A stretch of 64,000 nucleotides of DNA, from positions 4,588,001 through 4,652,000 of the forward strand of contig JAUSZU010000001.1 in NCBI GenBank assembly GCA_030817875.1. Reading direction: 5' to 3'. How positions within the stretch are numbered: position 1 is the stretch's first letter; the number at the start of each line of letters is the position of its first letter. The notes beneath the pieces were generated by a model. It was not told where the DNA came from. It saw nothing but the letters and a program-made list of their open reading frames with translations, and made no database searches. This DNA is from Flavobacterium sp. W4I14. GTDB taxonomy: Bacteria; Bacteroidota; Bacteroidia; Sphingobacteriales; Sphingobacteriaceae. Positions 43,742 to 53,124 of this stretch are shown one piece after another. The translations under genes were made by a program, and so were the position numbers.

Positions 43742-44707
43742 TTAATCTTTGTTTTTGAGTGTTTTAAGTACACTAAGCACCCAACCTTTACCCCACTCTT
43801 CCATTTGCTCACCGGTCCATAAGAACGGATAAAAGATTCTCTTCTGAAAACGCGGAGGCAGATATTTTTGCCAGTTGGTTCCACCTGTTGCGGCAATATC
43901 AACCGGATCTTTCTCCAAATAACGTACAGCCGATTTGTAGTGCGATAAAGGCCATTCTACATTTACATACAAATCTAGCTTACGCAACTCCTCTGCAAGG
44001 GCAGAAACATCGGCTCCATTCGTTTGCAATTGATGATACAAAGCTGAAAAATTGGTTAAAGTACGATCTTTGGCCAGTTGTAGAAACTGAGCCGCATACT
44101 TTTTAATAAATTGCTTTAGGGTTAAAGTTTGCTTACCCGAAGACAGCTCGGTTGCACCGAATTTCCAGTAAATATTTTCGAATTGTTCTTCTATTGTTGC
44201 AGTACTTAGTTCTTCGCGTTTGCTTTTATCTACCAATTGGATAAAATCTGTAGCACAGATCTCAATCATCCGGTACTGGCCAGATTGGAATCCACTGGCA
44301 GGCAATAATGACATGCGGAATTTCAGGAACTGCTCTTTCTCCATACCATCAACCATCACCTCGAAAGAAGTGGTTAAGGCATTGAAATAAGCGTTGATCC
44401 GTTTTACGCGTGCAGTAAAAAACTCGACGGTTAAATTTTCATGCTCAGCAATCTGCCTGCATTCGTGCAGTGCCAGCTTAAAATAAAGTTCCGTGATCTG
44501 ATGGTACATGATGAAAATCTCTTCATCCGGAATTGGCGTTTTAGGATTCTGTAAGCTAAGCAAAGTATCCAAATGAATGTAGTCCCAATAGGTCAAGAAA
44601 TCGGCATATAAAAGCCCATCGAGGTACGACGCCATATCTTGCCCCATTGCTGTATACTTTTCCTGCAGTTGATGTAGTTTGTCTTTTATTTCGGGTGTGA
44701 AATCCAT
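43742..44707 (-). CDS. kynA: Tryptophan 2,3-dioxygenase family protein
   Basis: 321 residues, all-helical haem protein. TYWDYIHLDTLLSLQNPKTP, EEIFIMYHQITELYFKLALH and SGFQSGQYRMIEICATDFIQ are characteristic of the family and include the substrate-pocket histidine and arginine. The C-terminal half carries YVNVEWPLSHYKSAVRYLE with the probable proximal haem histidine. It opens the indole ring as the first step of the kynurenine route. No other kynurenine genes are nearby. Confidence 0.88.
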   Translation of the reverse strand: MDFTPEIKDKLHQLQEKYTAMGQDMASYLDGLLYADFLTYWDYIHLDTLLSLQNPKTPIPDEEIFIMYHQITELYFKLALHECRQIAEHENLTVEFFTARVKRINAYFNALTTSFEVMVDGMEKEQFLKFRMSLLPASGFQSGQYRMIEICATDFIQLVDKSKREELSTATIEEQFENIYWKFGATELSSGKQTLTLKQFIKKYAAQFLQLAKDRTLTNFSALYHQLQTNGADVSALAEELRKLDLYVNVEWPLSHYKSAVRYLEKDPVDIAATGGTNWQKYLPPRFQKRIFYPFLWTGEQMEEWGKGWVLSVLKTLKNKD

Positions 44708-44742
44708 GATTTAAAGTTAGCTGCACAAAGGTGATAAAGATT

Positions 44743-44773
44743 TTGCAACAAATAACTAAATTTTATACATTTG
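44743..44773 (+). promoter_or_regulatory. Promoter of the ClC channel gene
   Basis: TTG (44743-44745), 20-bp spacer, TACATTTG (44766-44773): a near-ideal Bacteroidota promoter, 80 bp before the ATG. Confidence 0.7.
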
Positions 44774-44853
44774 GAACAATGGCGATGGAGTACCGCCAAA
44801 ACCGCCCAAACAGGCTGATGACTCCTACGATTTTTATTTAAAATTGAATTCAA

Positions 44854-46131
44854 ATGCCTGTTAAAAAACTAACAGAAGGATTTCTTCTGTTTATTAAACT
44901 CGACTTCGGATTATTCTTAATTAGCACTTTAAAGTGGCTATTAATTTCTGCAATATTGAGTGGGATTATTGGCTCTGCCTCTGCATTGTTTTTAGAAACT
45001 TTAAGCTGGGCAACCAATTACCGTGAACAACACCTCTGGATTATTGGCTTTTTACCAATTGCCGGTATGCTCATTGGCCTGGCTTATCATTACTGGGGTG
45101 CAGCCGTTGTAAAGGGCAACAACCTTTTGATTGAGGAATTACAATCGCCCAAAAATGTGATTCCGCTGATTATGGCGCCACTCATTTTTGCAGGCACGAT
45201 TATTACCCATTTATTTGGCGGCTCGGCTGGAAGAGAGGGTACAGCTGTCCAAATTGGAGGGGCTTTTGCCGACCAGTTTACGAAACTGTTTAAACTTAAA
45301 GCCAGAGATCGAAAAGTAATCCTCATCTGCGGGATCAGTGCTGGCTTTGCCTCTGTTTTCGGGACACCTTTGGCAGGCGCAGTATTCGGATTGGAAGTTT
45401 TCGTTATTGGAAGTTTAACCTATAGTTCCATTCTTCCTTCATTTATTACAGCAATTATTGCCGATTATGCCTGCAAGGCCTGGGGTATTGGCCATACCCA
45501 TTATTCCATTTCTGTGGTACCGGAAATTAATTTGATCAATTTATTGTTATCCTTAGGTGCTGGAATATTATTTGGACTCGTGGCGAGATCTTTTTCGGCC
45601 TTAAACCATGGCTTATCAAGTCTTTTCAGTAAAATTAAATACCCGCCATTAAGGCCATTTATTGGCGGACTAATTTTAATTGGCATTATTTACCTGATCG
45701 GGAATACGCGATATATTGGCTTAGGCATTCCGGTTATTTCAGAATCCTTTGTTCAACAAGAAGCGTATTATACATTTGCGATCAAATTATTTTTAACCGC
45801 TTTTACCTTGAGTGCAGGGTTTAAGGGCGGCGAAGTTACTCCACTTTTCTTTATTGGGGCCACACTCGGTAGTTTTTTGAGTTTCTTTATCCCCTTACCT
45901 CTTGGCCTGCTGGCAGGAATGGGCTTTGTAGCCGTTTTTGCAGGGGCAGCGAATACCCCTTTGGCTTGTATTTTTATGGGTATAGAGTTATTTGGCACCT
46001 CATCGGGAATTTATATCGCCTTAGCCTGCGTTACAGCTTACTTATTTTCAGGCCACACAGGAATTTATCGGTCGCAAACGATAGGTGCACCTAAGCATTT
46101 GTTGCTGAAGAGGCATCAGTTTTTGAGGTAG
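44854..46131 (+). CDS. ClC family chloride channel/transporter
   Basis: 425 residues with about ten hydrophobic helices. The selectivity-filter motif GGSAGREGTAVQIGGAFADQ keeps the gating-glutamate position; CGISAGFASVFGTPLAGAVF and LSAGFKGGEVTPLFFIGATL are the other conserved helices. No CBS domains. Whether it is a channel, a proton antiporter or a fluoride exporter cannot be settled. Ends before REP-like copy 2. Confidence 0.9.
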   Translation: MPVKKLTEGFLLFIKLDFGLFLISTLKWLLISAILSGIIGSASALFLETLSWATNYREQHLWIIGFLPIAGMLIGLAYHYWGAAVVKGNNLLIEELQSPKNVIPLIMAPLIFAGTIITHLFGGSAGREGTAVQIGGAFADQFTKLFKLKARDRKVILICGISAGFASVFGTPLAGAVFGLEVFVIGSLTYSSILPSFITAIIADYACKAWGIGHTHYSISVVPEINLINLLLSLGAGILFGLVARSFSALNHGLSSLFSKIKYPPLRPFIGGLILIGIIYLIGNTRYIGLGIPVISESFVQQEAYYTFAIKLFLTAFTLSAGFKGGEVTPLFFIGATLGSFLSFFIPLPLGLLAGMGFVAVFAGAANTPLACIFMGIELFGTSSGIYIALACVTAYLFSGHTGIYRSQTIGAPKHLLLKRHQFLR

Positions 46132-46199
46132 GTATTAGGATAAAGATCGTTTGAAGTACTTTATTACACCGTTCGGGAACGAATGTGAGTGTGAAAAAG

Positions 46200-46292
46200 T
46201 CGTCATCTCGACTGAAGCACAGTCCCGAGCTTTCGGGAGAGAGATCTTAATATAGATTTCTCGACTGCGCTGCGCTCCACTCGAAATGACGA
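46200..46292. repeat. REP-like intergenic element, copy 2
   Basis: Same terminal inverted repeats as 42339-42466 (TCGTCATCTCGA / TCGAAATGACGA) and the same core AGTCCCGA-CTTTCGGGAGAGAGATCT. It lies between the convergent ClC and SerB-SerA genes, 6 bp from the latter's stop. Confidence 0.85.
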
Positions 46293-46298
46293 TACAGG

Positions 46299-47600
46299 TT
46301 AGTACAGCACCCTAAACTTTATGGTATGCTCGATCTTTTTAAGTGATTTAAACAATTGTTTATCATACTGCGCATTGATGTCGGTAATGGCATAGCCAAT
46401 TTCAGGATTGGTCATTAAAAACTGGCTCACAATGTTGATGTCGTGCTTGGCAAAAACAGTATTAATTTTCGCCATAATGCCCGGAACGTTTTTGTGAATG
46501 TGAATTAAGCGGTGCGATTTCTCAATTTTTGGCAATTGTAAGTTAGGGAAATTGCTGCTCAGATAAGTTGCTCCGGTATTCATAAAATCGGCAACCCGTT
46601 TCGGGATAAAATCGATATTACGTGGATTATTTTTAGGATCATCGAAAACAACAATACCTTGTTTAGTACATAAATCGAGGTCTAATTTATTTTTCGCATT
46701 ACCTAAATAACCTATTGTTTTTAACTTAGCTGCGTTTTTTAACTGTTCTGCATTTATTTTTTCACCATTACCTAAAAGGATAATTCCCACATCCTTTACG
46801 TATTTATCTTCAAAAGAAGTTTTATGCCTAATTGATAAACCATCATTTTTAAGGATAGAAATCGTTAAGGGATCAACTTCACCAATCACCAGGCAAAGGA
46901 TTCTGTTTTTAGGGTAAGAAATTGCGCGCGGCAGATCATTTACGTACAAAAATTCGTCGAAGCTTGGTGTTACGTGATCGGCTTTTGAAACAATACTTTC
47001 ACGGGCTATATTCTCTGTAAATGCAAAAAACTTATTGATGATACCGCTTTCTCGCAACTGGAAATCAGAATATCCATCACCAATACCGAATAGTTCGCCT
47101 TCGAGCTTTAAATGCTGAAGTAATTTTACTTTGCCACCTTCTTCACTTAAAGGATTGGCATGATCGTAATCTATAATTTTACCATCGCCAGTGGTTACAA
47201 AGGTATTGGCATAAATATTTTCCTTTTTAATGTGATACTGGCTCACTACAGGGGTAATAAATTCCTTAAAACCGCCAGAAACAATCAGCACCTCATCGGC
47301 ATGTTTCTTAAAAAACTCTGCATTACGCGAAAAAGAAGTAGATACTTTCTTTTTCAAATGTTTGATGAGTTGTTTTAAATGATCTTCGTTAGCTTCAAGA
47401 AGCTTAACACGTTGGGCTAAACTTTCGGAGAAGGAGAGTTTTCCCTCCATAGCAAAATTGGTATAATCTTCAATTTTTTGGAAAATCGCTTCTTTATCTG
47501 GGTGGTTCTTTAGCGAAATTCGGGCAAGTTCATCAAGTGCTTCTACCTGTGTAAAGGTACTATCAAAATCGATGATGTAATAGGCTTTCTGTTTGGGCAT
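46299..47600 (-). CDS. Phosphoserine phosphatase fused to a SerA remnant with ACT domain
   Basis: 433 residues. Residues 1-215 are a HAD-IB phosphatase: nucleophile D11 in IIDFDSTFT, SGGF at 108-111, GIGDGYSDFQL at 172-182. Residues 232-345 resemble the substrate-binding half of 3-phosphoglycerate dehydrogenase (LKNAAKLKTIGYLGNAKNKL, then DLDLCTKQGIVVFDDP), but the NAD-binding Rossmann domain is missing. Residues 346-433 match SerA's regulatory end: SSNFPNLQLP, RLIHIHKNVPGIMAKIN, final RVLY. It should release serine and sense it through ACT. Overlaps the epimerase stop by 1 bp (TAATG). Confidence 0.88.
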   Translation of the reverse strand: MPKQKAYYIIDFDSTFTQVEALDELARISLKNHPDKEAIFQKIEDYTNFAMEGKLSFSESLAQRVKLLEANEDHLKQLIKHLKKKVSTSFSRNAEFFKKHADEVLIVSGGFKEFITPVVSQYHIKKENIYANTFVTTGDGKIIDYDHANPLSEEGGKVKLLQHLKLEGELFGIGDGYSDFQLRESGIINKFFAFTENIARESIVSKADHVTPSFDEFLYVNDLPRAISYPKNRILCLVIGEVDPLTISILKNDGLSIRHKTSFEDKYVKDVGIILLGNGEKINAEQLKNAAKLKTIGYLGNAKNKLDLDLCTKQGIVVFDDPKNNPRNIDFIPKRVADFMNTGATYLSSNFPNLQLPKIEKSHRLIHIHKNVPGIMAKINTVFAKHDINIVSQFLMTNPEIGYAITDINAQYDKQLFKSLKKIEHTIKFRVLY

Positions 47601-48562
47601 TATCTTAAATGTTGGGTAATTTCTTTTATGCTTTCGGCAACAGGTTTAAAGGTAATGCCCGTTTCCGTTTTTATTTTATTGTTATTGTAATAACTTAAGG
47701 TTAAACTGCTCTTCGCTGCATCTTTAGTGATGGAAGGCTGTTTACCGGTAAATATGGATGCAAATTTTAGCGCCCTCCAGGCTATTCCGAGCATCCATGG
47801 CTTTGCTTCTCTTTTTGGTGCTTTAACGCCAAAACCCTGTGCAATTTCGCTGAACAGATCCTTATAATGATAATCATCGGCAGAAATGATATACCGTTCT
47901 CCCGAAACTTCCGCATCCATTAACAGGATCATCGCTTTGACTACATCTTCAACATCTACAAAACCCGAAGCACCATCGGTATAAAATGGGAAACCACCCC
48001 GTACCAGTTTAAAAATCGCTCCACTCCCCTCAAATCCCGCATTTTTACCGATAATCACTGATGGATTGACAATAATAGCGTCTAAACCCTCAGTAATGCC
48101 CCGCCAAACTTCCATCTCACCTTCGTATTTCGATAAACCATAGGCGTGTGCTTTGGCATCATATTCCCAAAAGTCCTTTTCAGTAATTTTATGGCCCTTT
48201 TTGGCATTTCCTAACGCAGCAACTGAGCTTACATGCAATAATCGGCAGTTATTTTCGGCACAAAGATTTACAATGTTCGAGGTTCCTTCTATGTTTACGT
48301 GAAAAAGCTGCTTTTTATCTTTTGGGTTGAAGGATACAAAAGCTGCGCAATGGTAAACTTTGGTAATCCCGACAAAGGCATCTTCTAATGCAGAAGGCTC
48401 GTTAATATCAGCCTCAAACCATTCAATGAGTGGGATATTCTGGATTTGTGAAGGGATTTTAGATTTCTCCCGCCTCAAGGCCCGAACAGTTAAACCCCTA
48501 TCGGTTAACTGCTTAATTAATTCAGATCCTAAAAATCCAGTTCCTCCGGTTACCAGTATCAT
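47600..48562 (-). CDS. NAD-dependent epimerase/dehydratase (extended SDR)
   Basis: 320 residues with the NAD-binding ILVTGGTGFLGSELIKQL at the start, VYHCAAFVSFNPKD, the catalytic YGLSKYEGE (Y-x3-K) and NPSVIIGKNAG. Closest in pattern to dihydroflavonol-4-reductase/hopanoid-type extended SDRs. Substrate unknown. It is translationally coupled to the SerB-SerA hybrid by a one-base overlap. Confidence 0.88.
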   Translation of the reverse strand: MILVTGGTGFLGSELIKQLTDRGLTVRALRREKSKIPSQIQNIPLIEWFEADINEPSALEDAFVGITKVYHCAAFVSFNPKDKKQLFHVNIEGTSNIVNLCAENNCRLLHVSSVAALGNAKKGHKITEKDFWEYDAKAHAYGLSKYEGEMEVWRGITEGLDAIIVNPSVIIGKNAGFEGSGAIFKLVRGGFPFYTDGASGFVDVEDVVKAMILLMDAEVSGERYIISADDYHYKDLFSEIAQGFGVKAPKREAKPWMLGIAWRALKFASIFTGKQPSITKDAAKSSLTLSYYNNNKIKTETGITFKPVAESIKEITQHLR

Positions 48563-48633
48563 TTTATTTTTTTCGAGCTATATGTGGAAATACGCATTCA
48601 AAAATAGATATTTGAGCCGAGAGTTTTAAATAT

Positions 48634-49815
48634 ATGTCATTAACGGATTTCTTTTCCCCTATAAACCCTGATAGTTTTACACCCAAACAAGGATTTTTTA
48701 CAAGTCAGCTGGGGTTAAAAGCGCAGATTTACACCGAATCATTCCCCGATTTTGAGGAGCATACTTACGATTTGGCAATTTTTGGGGTACTTGATGGAAG
48801 AGGCGCCGTTAATAATGAAGGCTCTGCTCTGGCACCGGATTATTTTAGAGAGAAATTTTATAAACTCAACGAAGGTGCTTTTAATAGCCGGATTGTCGAT
48901 TTAGGCAATATTAAACACGGCGCAACCATTGCCGATACTTACATTGCAATCAAAATGGTGGTTTCGGAACTGATTAAAAAAGACATTATTCCGATTATTA
49001 TTGGTGGCGGACAAGACCTAACCTATGGCCAATACCTTGGTTATGAAGATTTAGAGCAAAAAGTAGATCTAGTGGTTATTGATAATCAATTTGATATCGG
49101 CGATGATGATCATGAGGGAATTGCTACCCGCTCGGACTGTTATCTGAACAAAATTTTCCTGCACCAGCCCAATTACCTTTTCAATTTTAGCAATGTGGGT
49201 TATCAAACTTATTTTGTAAACCAGGAGAGTTTGAGCGTAATGGATAAATTGTATTTTGATGTGCACCGTTTGGGCGAGTTTGCTCAGGATATTACCTTAA
49301 CAGAGCCTATTATCCGTAATGCAAACATGATTAGCTTTGATATGGGCGCTATCCGTTCTGCAGATGCTGCAGCAAATGCGAATACCACGCCAAATGGTTT
49401 TGATGGTGAAGAAGCCTGTCGCATTGCCCGTTATGCTGGCATGAATGATAAGTTGACCTCAATTGGTTTTTACGAGTTTAATCCGGCCTACGATAATAAT
49501 GGACAAACTGCTTTCTTACTTGCTCAGATGGTCTGGTATTTTGTGGATGGATTTTATGCCCGCAAAAAAGATTTTCCGCTTACACCTAAATCACAGTTTA
49601 TGATCTATAGAACCAGTTTAAAAGACGGTTCGGGAGAGATGATGTTTGTAAAAAGCAAAAAATCAGACCGTTGGTGGATGCAGGTTCCTTACCCTTCGGG
49701 GCAATCTAAAAATGAGCGTTATCACTTAGTGCCTTGCAGGTATGATGATTATCAAACTGCTGTTAATGGCGAAATGCCCGATTTATGGTGGAGAACCTAC
49801 CAAAAACTGAACTAA
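48634..49815 (+). CDS. Formimidoylglutamase/arginase-like protein with degenerate metal site
   Basis: 393 residues with a ureohydrolase alpha/beta fold. The three metal motifs are altered. GGDHS is GGGQD (124-128), so the ligand His is Gln. DAHxD is DNQFD (150-154), His again Gln. DxD is DMG (236-238), with the second Asp lost. A binuclear Mn site seems impossible, although the fold segments around them (PIIIGGGQDLTYGQYLG, NMISFDMGAIRSAD) are well kept. The conserved C-terminal PKSQFMIYRTSLKDG extension is long for an arginase. It is probably a conserved non-enzymatic or repurposed protein. Confidence 0.8.
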   Translation: MSLTDFFSPINPDSFTPKQGFFTSQLGLKAQIYTESFPDFEEHTYDLAIFGVLDGRGAVNNEGSALAPDYFREKFYKLNEGAFNSRIVDLGNIKHGATIADTYIAIKMVVSELIKKDIIPIIIGGGQDLTYGQYLGYEDLEQKVDLVVIDNQFDIGDDDHEGIATRSDCYLNKIFLHQPNYLFNFSNVGYQTYFVNQESLSVMDKLYFDVHRLGEFAQDITLTEPIIRNANMISFDMGAIRSADAAANANTTPNGFDGEEACRIARYAGMNDKLTSIGFYEFNPAYDNNGQTAFLLAQMVWYFVDGFYARKKDFPLTPKSQFMIYRTSLKDGSGEMMFVKSKKSDRWWMQVPYPSGQSKNERYHLVPCRYDDYQTAVNGEMPDLWWRTYQKLN

Positions 49816-49941
49816 AAGCTTGTGTAATTCCAAAGTTGATATTTTATTTTTTGTTGAAAATCAATAAAATAAAGGTTATGCTATTATAAACAGTCTATCA
49901 TAATTTTACACAGCTATTTACGTTTTAGCGGTACAGATTTC

Positions 49942-49949
49942 TATCTTTG
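49942..49949 (+). promoter_or_regulatory. Candidate -7 element of the TlpA-like gene
   Basis: TATCTTTG matches TAnnTTTG, about 101 bp before the chosen ATG; no -33 match. Confidence 0.35.
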
Positions 49950-50050
49950 GACAAGATTAAACTAACTTCATGAAACCATCGTGATTTTCAAAATCAAAGT
50001 AAAATCAATAAATCATGATAGCTTTATCACCAATGAAAAATATTATACAG

Positions 50051-51205
50051 ATGAAAAAAATATTATTATCTGCAATGGTGCTATTGCCCCTTGCAGCTTT
50101 AGCACAAAAGCCATTTACAGTAAGTGGCGACATAAAAGGATTGAAAACCGGAGATAAGGTTTATTTGATCTATCAGGGAGATGATAAAAACATTACCGAT
50201 TCGGCGACCGTAACAAATGGCACTTTTGCATTTAAAGGAACATTGTTGAGCCCTGCACAGGGAAGTCTTTTCTTAAACAAAAACCCTTATGTAAACCGTC
50301 CGGCGCAGGGTGAGAAATTAGATGCTTTATCCCTCTACGTAGAGCCGGGGAATATAAAGCTAGCGGCAGCAGATTCTTTAAAGAAAGCAACAATTACTGG
50401 CTCACCAGTTAATGACGATGCAAAAAAATTAAAAGCATTAACTAAACCTGTAGCAGATAAACTTGCTGCAATTAATGCAGAATATGCAGCCTATACACCC
50501 GAGCAAAAACAAGATAAGGCCGTAATGGGAGCTTTAGGTGCCCGCTATGAAAAAGAAGTTGCTGGAATGGCTCCATTATTATTACAGTATGCCAACGGCA
50601 ATCCAAAATCATTTATCAGCTTAAGCGCAATTAGCCAATTGGCTGCAGATCCAGATCAGGCAACAGCAGCAGAAAAAGCTTTTGTCGCATTATCGCCAGA
50701 CTTGAAGGCAACTACGACAGGTAAAAAAATTGCTCAAATATTCGATGCTGGAAGAAAAACCGCTGTAGGTGCCATGGCTATGGACTTTACGCAAGTTGAT
50801 ACCGCAGGTAAACCTGTTAAATTATCTGATTTTAAAGGTAAATATGTACTGGTAGATTTTTGGGCTTCATGGTGTGGCCCGTGCCGCAATGAAAACCCAA
50901 ATGTGGTATTAGCTTACAACAAATTCAAAGATAAAGGATTTACCGTTTTGGGTGTTTCTTTAGATGGTGGCAATACCAAAACCACCAAAGCAGCCTGGCA
51001 GAAAGCCATTGAGGCTGATAAGTTAACCTGGACACATGTATCAGATTTAAACGGGTGGAGTAATGAAGTGGCTCAAATGTATGGCATCCAATCTATTCCA
51101 GCTAACTTCCTAATTGATCCAACAGGTAAAATTATTGCAAAAGGGCTGAGAGAACAAGCTTTACAAGACAAACTTCAAGAATTACTGGGAAGTAAATCGA
51201 AATAA
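50051..51205 (+). CDS. TlpA-like thiol-disulfide oxidoreductase with DUF4369 N-domain
   Basis: 384 residues from ATG 50051 (MKKILLSAMVLLPLAALAQ, signal peptide); the frame stays open to an ATG at 50015. The N-terminal about 100 residues (FTVSGDIKGLKTGDKVYLIY) are DUF4369. The thioredoxin fold starts near 250 with VLVDFWASWCGPCRNENPNV (CxxC) and the cis-proline QSIPANFLIDPTGKI. A periplasmic reductase. Monocistronic with a perfect terminator. Confidence 0.92.
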   Translation: MKKILLSAMVLLPLAALAQKPFTVSGDIKGLKTGDKVYLIYQGDDKNITDSATVTNGTFAFKGTLLSPAQGSLFLNKNPYVNRPAQGEKLDALSLYVEPGNIKLAAADSLKKATITGSPVNDDAKKLKALTKPVADKLAAINAEYAAYTPEQKQDKAVMGALGARYEKEVAGMAPLLLQYANGNPKSFISLSAISQLAADPDQATAAEKAFVALSPDLKATTTGKKIAQIFDAGRKTAVGAMAMDFTQVDTAGKPVKLSDFKGKYVLVDFWASWCGPCRNENPNVVLAYNKFKDKGFTVLGVSLDGGNTKTTKAAWQKAIEADKLTWTHVSDLNGWSNEVAQMYGIQSIPANFLIDPTGKIIAKGLREQALQDKLQELLGSKSK

Positions 51206-51220
51206 AAAAGCATTCAAAAC

Positions 51221-51254
51221 AAAGAAAGCCCCAATTAAAATTGGGGCTTTCTTT
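51221..51254 (+). terminator. Terminator after the TlpA-like gene
   Basis: AAAGAAAGCCCCAA / TTGGGGCTTTCTTT, a perfect 14-bp stem, symmetrical enough to serve the opposing SMI1/KNR4 gene as well. Confidence 0.9.
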
Positions 51255-51270
51255 GTTTATACGAAACGTA

Positions 51271-51777
51271 TTATGCAGATTTTAAGAAATCCAATACGTT
51301 AATGAAATAATTTTCAAGTCCTTCGTAAGGATCTTCTCCTGGAATCCACGATGCAAATTTCCAGTATTCCCAATCTACATTTTCGATTATGGGTGGGATT
51401 AGAAGAAAATATTGCTCTTCTTCTAAGCCAGCAACAATAATGCTTCTGGCTAATTTAATTGCTACCTCAAGCAATTCGATATTTTCTGTCCAAACCTCGA
51501 TCAGCTGTGGATCAACATCCTTTAGAAATGCAATATCGCTTGCTTTTGAAAACGATGGGTCAACGTGTTCATTTGGCGTAGTAAACCCATTGGTGATCAA
51601 CAGAAATTCTTTATAATCCGTTGGAAGTGTTAGACCCAGTCTTGCCTCGGCTTCTTGTATTGCGGCTGAGGTAGCAGGTTGATTACCTAGCCACTTTGCT
51701 TCGATCTGTTCGGTTGTAAAACTAAATTCGCCTTGTTTAATTGCGATTTCGGAAATCTTTTTGAGTACTTTTTTCAA
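51271..51777 (-). CDS. SMI1/KNR4 (SUKH) family protein
   Basis: 168 residues with WLGNQPATSAAIQEAEARLG, LPTDYKEFLLITNGF and a C-terminal YEGLENYFINVLDFLKS, the SUKH-1 fold. SUKH proteins are often immunity proteins of polymorphic toxins, but no toxin gene is adjacent: the gene follows purD by 11 bp. A housekeeping role is therefore as likely. Confidence 0.85.
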   Translation of the reverse strand: MKKVLKKISEIAIKQGEFSFTTEQIEAKWLGNQPATSAAIQEAEARLGLTLPTDYKEFLLITNGFTTPNEHVDPSFSKASDIAFLKDVDPQLIEVWTENIELLEVAIKLARSIIVAGLEEEQYFLLIPPIIENVDWEYWKFASWIPGEDPYEGLENYFINVLDFLKSA

Positions 51778-51788
51778 CTTATTTTGTT

Positions 51789-53060
51789 TTAAATTAAGTC
51801 AAAACCGATATCTTCTCTGAAATATTTGCCATCGAAATAAATTCTGCCAGCATCAGCGGTTGCTGATTGTAAAGCAGTAAACAAATCTTTTTGCAAACTG
51901 GTAATCGCAATTACCCTTCCTCCATTTGTTTTTACCACATCATTTTCTAACAATGTTCCGGCATGAAATGCATTAGAATGACGTAGGTTTTCAATTCCGG
52001 TAATGGCTTTACCCTTCAGGTAATCACCTGGGTAACCACCAGCAACAATCATTACAGTAGCAGCTGTTTGCTCTGAAATAACCAAACTTACCTGGTTTAA
52101 TTGTTTGTTAGCCGTAGCTAAAAACAACTCTACCAAGTCGTTTTCTACTCTAGGGATTACACTCTCTGTTTCAGGATCGCCCATACGTGCATTGTACTCG
52201 ATTACAAATGGTTCTTCTCCTACTTTTATCAGTCCGAAAAAGATGAAACCTGTATAATCGATATTATCTTTCTTTAAACCCTCAACTGTTGGCTTAATAA
52301 TCCGCTCTTCTACTTTAGCCAAAAATTCTGGTGTGGCAAAAGGAACCGGCGAAACTGAGCCCATACCACCGGTATTTAAACCGGTATCGCCCTGACCAAT
52401 CCGTTTATAATCTTTGGCAGAAGGCAGCGTGATATAATTTTCGCCATCAGTTAAAATAAATACCGAAAGTTCTATCCCGCTTAAAAATTCTTCAATTACT
52501 ACTGTTGCTCCAGCTGCACCAAATTTACCGCCAAGCATCAGTTTTAATTCTTCCTGAGCTTCGATGGTTTCGGTACAGATTAATACACCTTTACCTGCTG
52601 CCAAACCATCAGCCTTTAAAACAACCGGTAAAGCATGGTTTTGCAGATAGGCCAAGCCATCTTCTAAAGTTTCGGGTGTGAAAGATTTTGAGGCCGCGGT
52701 AGGAATACCATGGCGTTCCATAAACTGTTTAGAAAAATCTTTACTCCCTTCTAAAATAGCCCCTTCTTTTTTAGGTCCGATAACTGGAACGTGGGCAATA
52801 GCTTTGTCGGCAAGGAAAAAATCGTGAATACCATTTACTAAAGGTTCTTCCGGACCTACTACAACGAGTTCGATATTTTCGGTAAGTACTACTTTTTTAA
52901 TGGCATCAAAATCGTTTACGTTGATGTTGATGTTTGTACCGTAAGCCCCTGTACCACCGTTACCTGGAGCAATAATTAGTTTATCGCAGTGCGAAGACTG
53001 GCTCATTTTCCAAGCGAATGCGCTTTCTCTGCCGCCTGACCCTAAAAGTAAGATATTCAT
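51789..53060 (-). CDS. purD: Phosphoribosylamine-glycine ligase
   Basis: 423 residues, full-length ATP-grasp enzyme. MNILLLGSGGRESAFAWKMS, then VVGPEEPLVNGIHDFF, GPKKEGAILEGSKDFSKQFM, LPVVLKADGLAAGKGVLICT and EYNARMGDPETESVIPRVE, the last containing the metal-binding Glu/Asn. Second step of de novo purine synthesis. A minus-strand TATCTTTG -7 match (53066-53073) ends only 5 bp from the ATG, pointing to a very short leader. Confidence 0.96.
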   Translation of the reverse strand: MNILLLGSGGRESAFAWKMSQSSHCDKLIIAPGNGGTGAYGTNININVNDFDAIKKVVLTENIELVVVGPEEPLVNGIHDFFLADKAIAHVPVIGPKKEGAILEGSKDFSKQFMERHGIPTAASKSFTPETLEDGLAYLQNHALPVVLKADGLAAGKGVLICTETIEAQEELKLMLGGKFGAAGATVVIEEFLSGIELSVFILTDGENYITLPSAKDYKRIGQGDTGLNTGGMGSVSPVPFATPEFLAKVEERIIKPTVEGLKKDNIDYTGFIFFGLIKVGEEPFVIEYNARMGDPETESVIPRVENDLVELFLATANKQLNQVSLVISEQTAATVMIVAGGYPGDYLKGKAITGIENLRHSNAFHAGTLLENDVVKTNGGRVIAITSLQKDLFTALQSATADAGRIYFDGKYFREDIGFDLI

Positions 53061-53124
53061 ATCGGCAAAGATAATATTTTAGCAACAAGTATCGAGTATC
53101 AAGTAATAAGACTTGTCATCAATA

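Noticed and set aside
46299..47600. A complete phosphoglycerate dehydrogenase gene
   Set aside because: The Rossmann nucleotide-binding domain is missing and the N-terminus is a HAD phosphatase.
51271..51777. SMI1/KNR4 gene as immunity to a polymorphic toxin
   Set aside because: No toxin, Rhs, LXG or secretion gene is adjacent; it follows purD closely, so the immunity idea has no local support.
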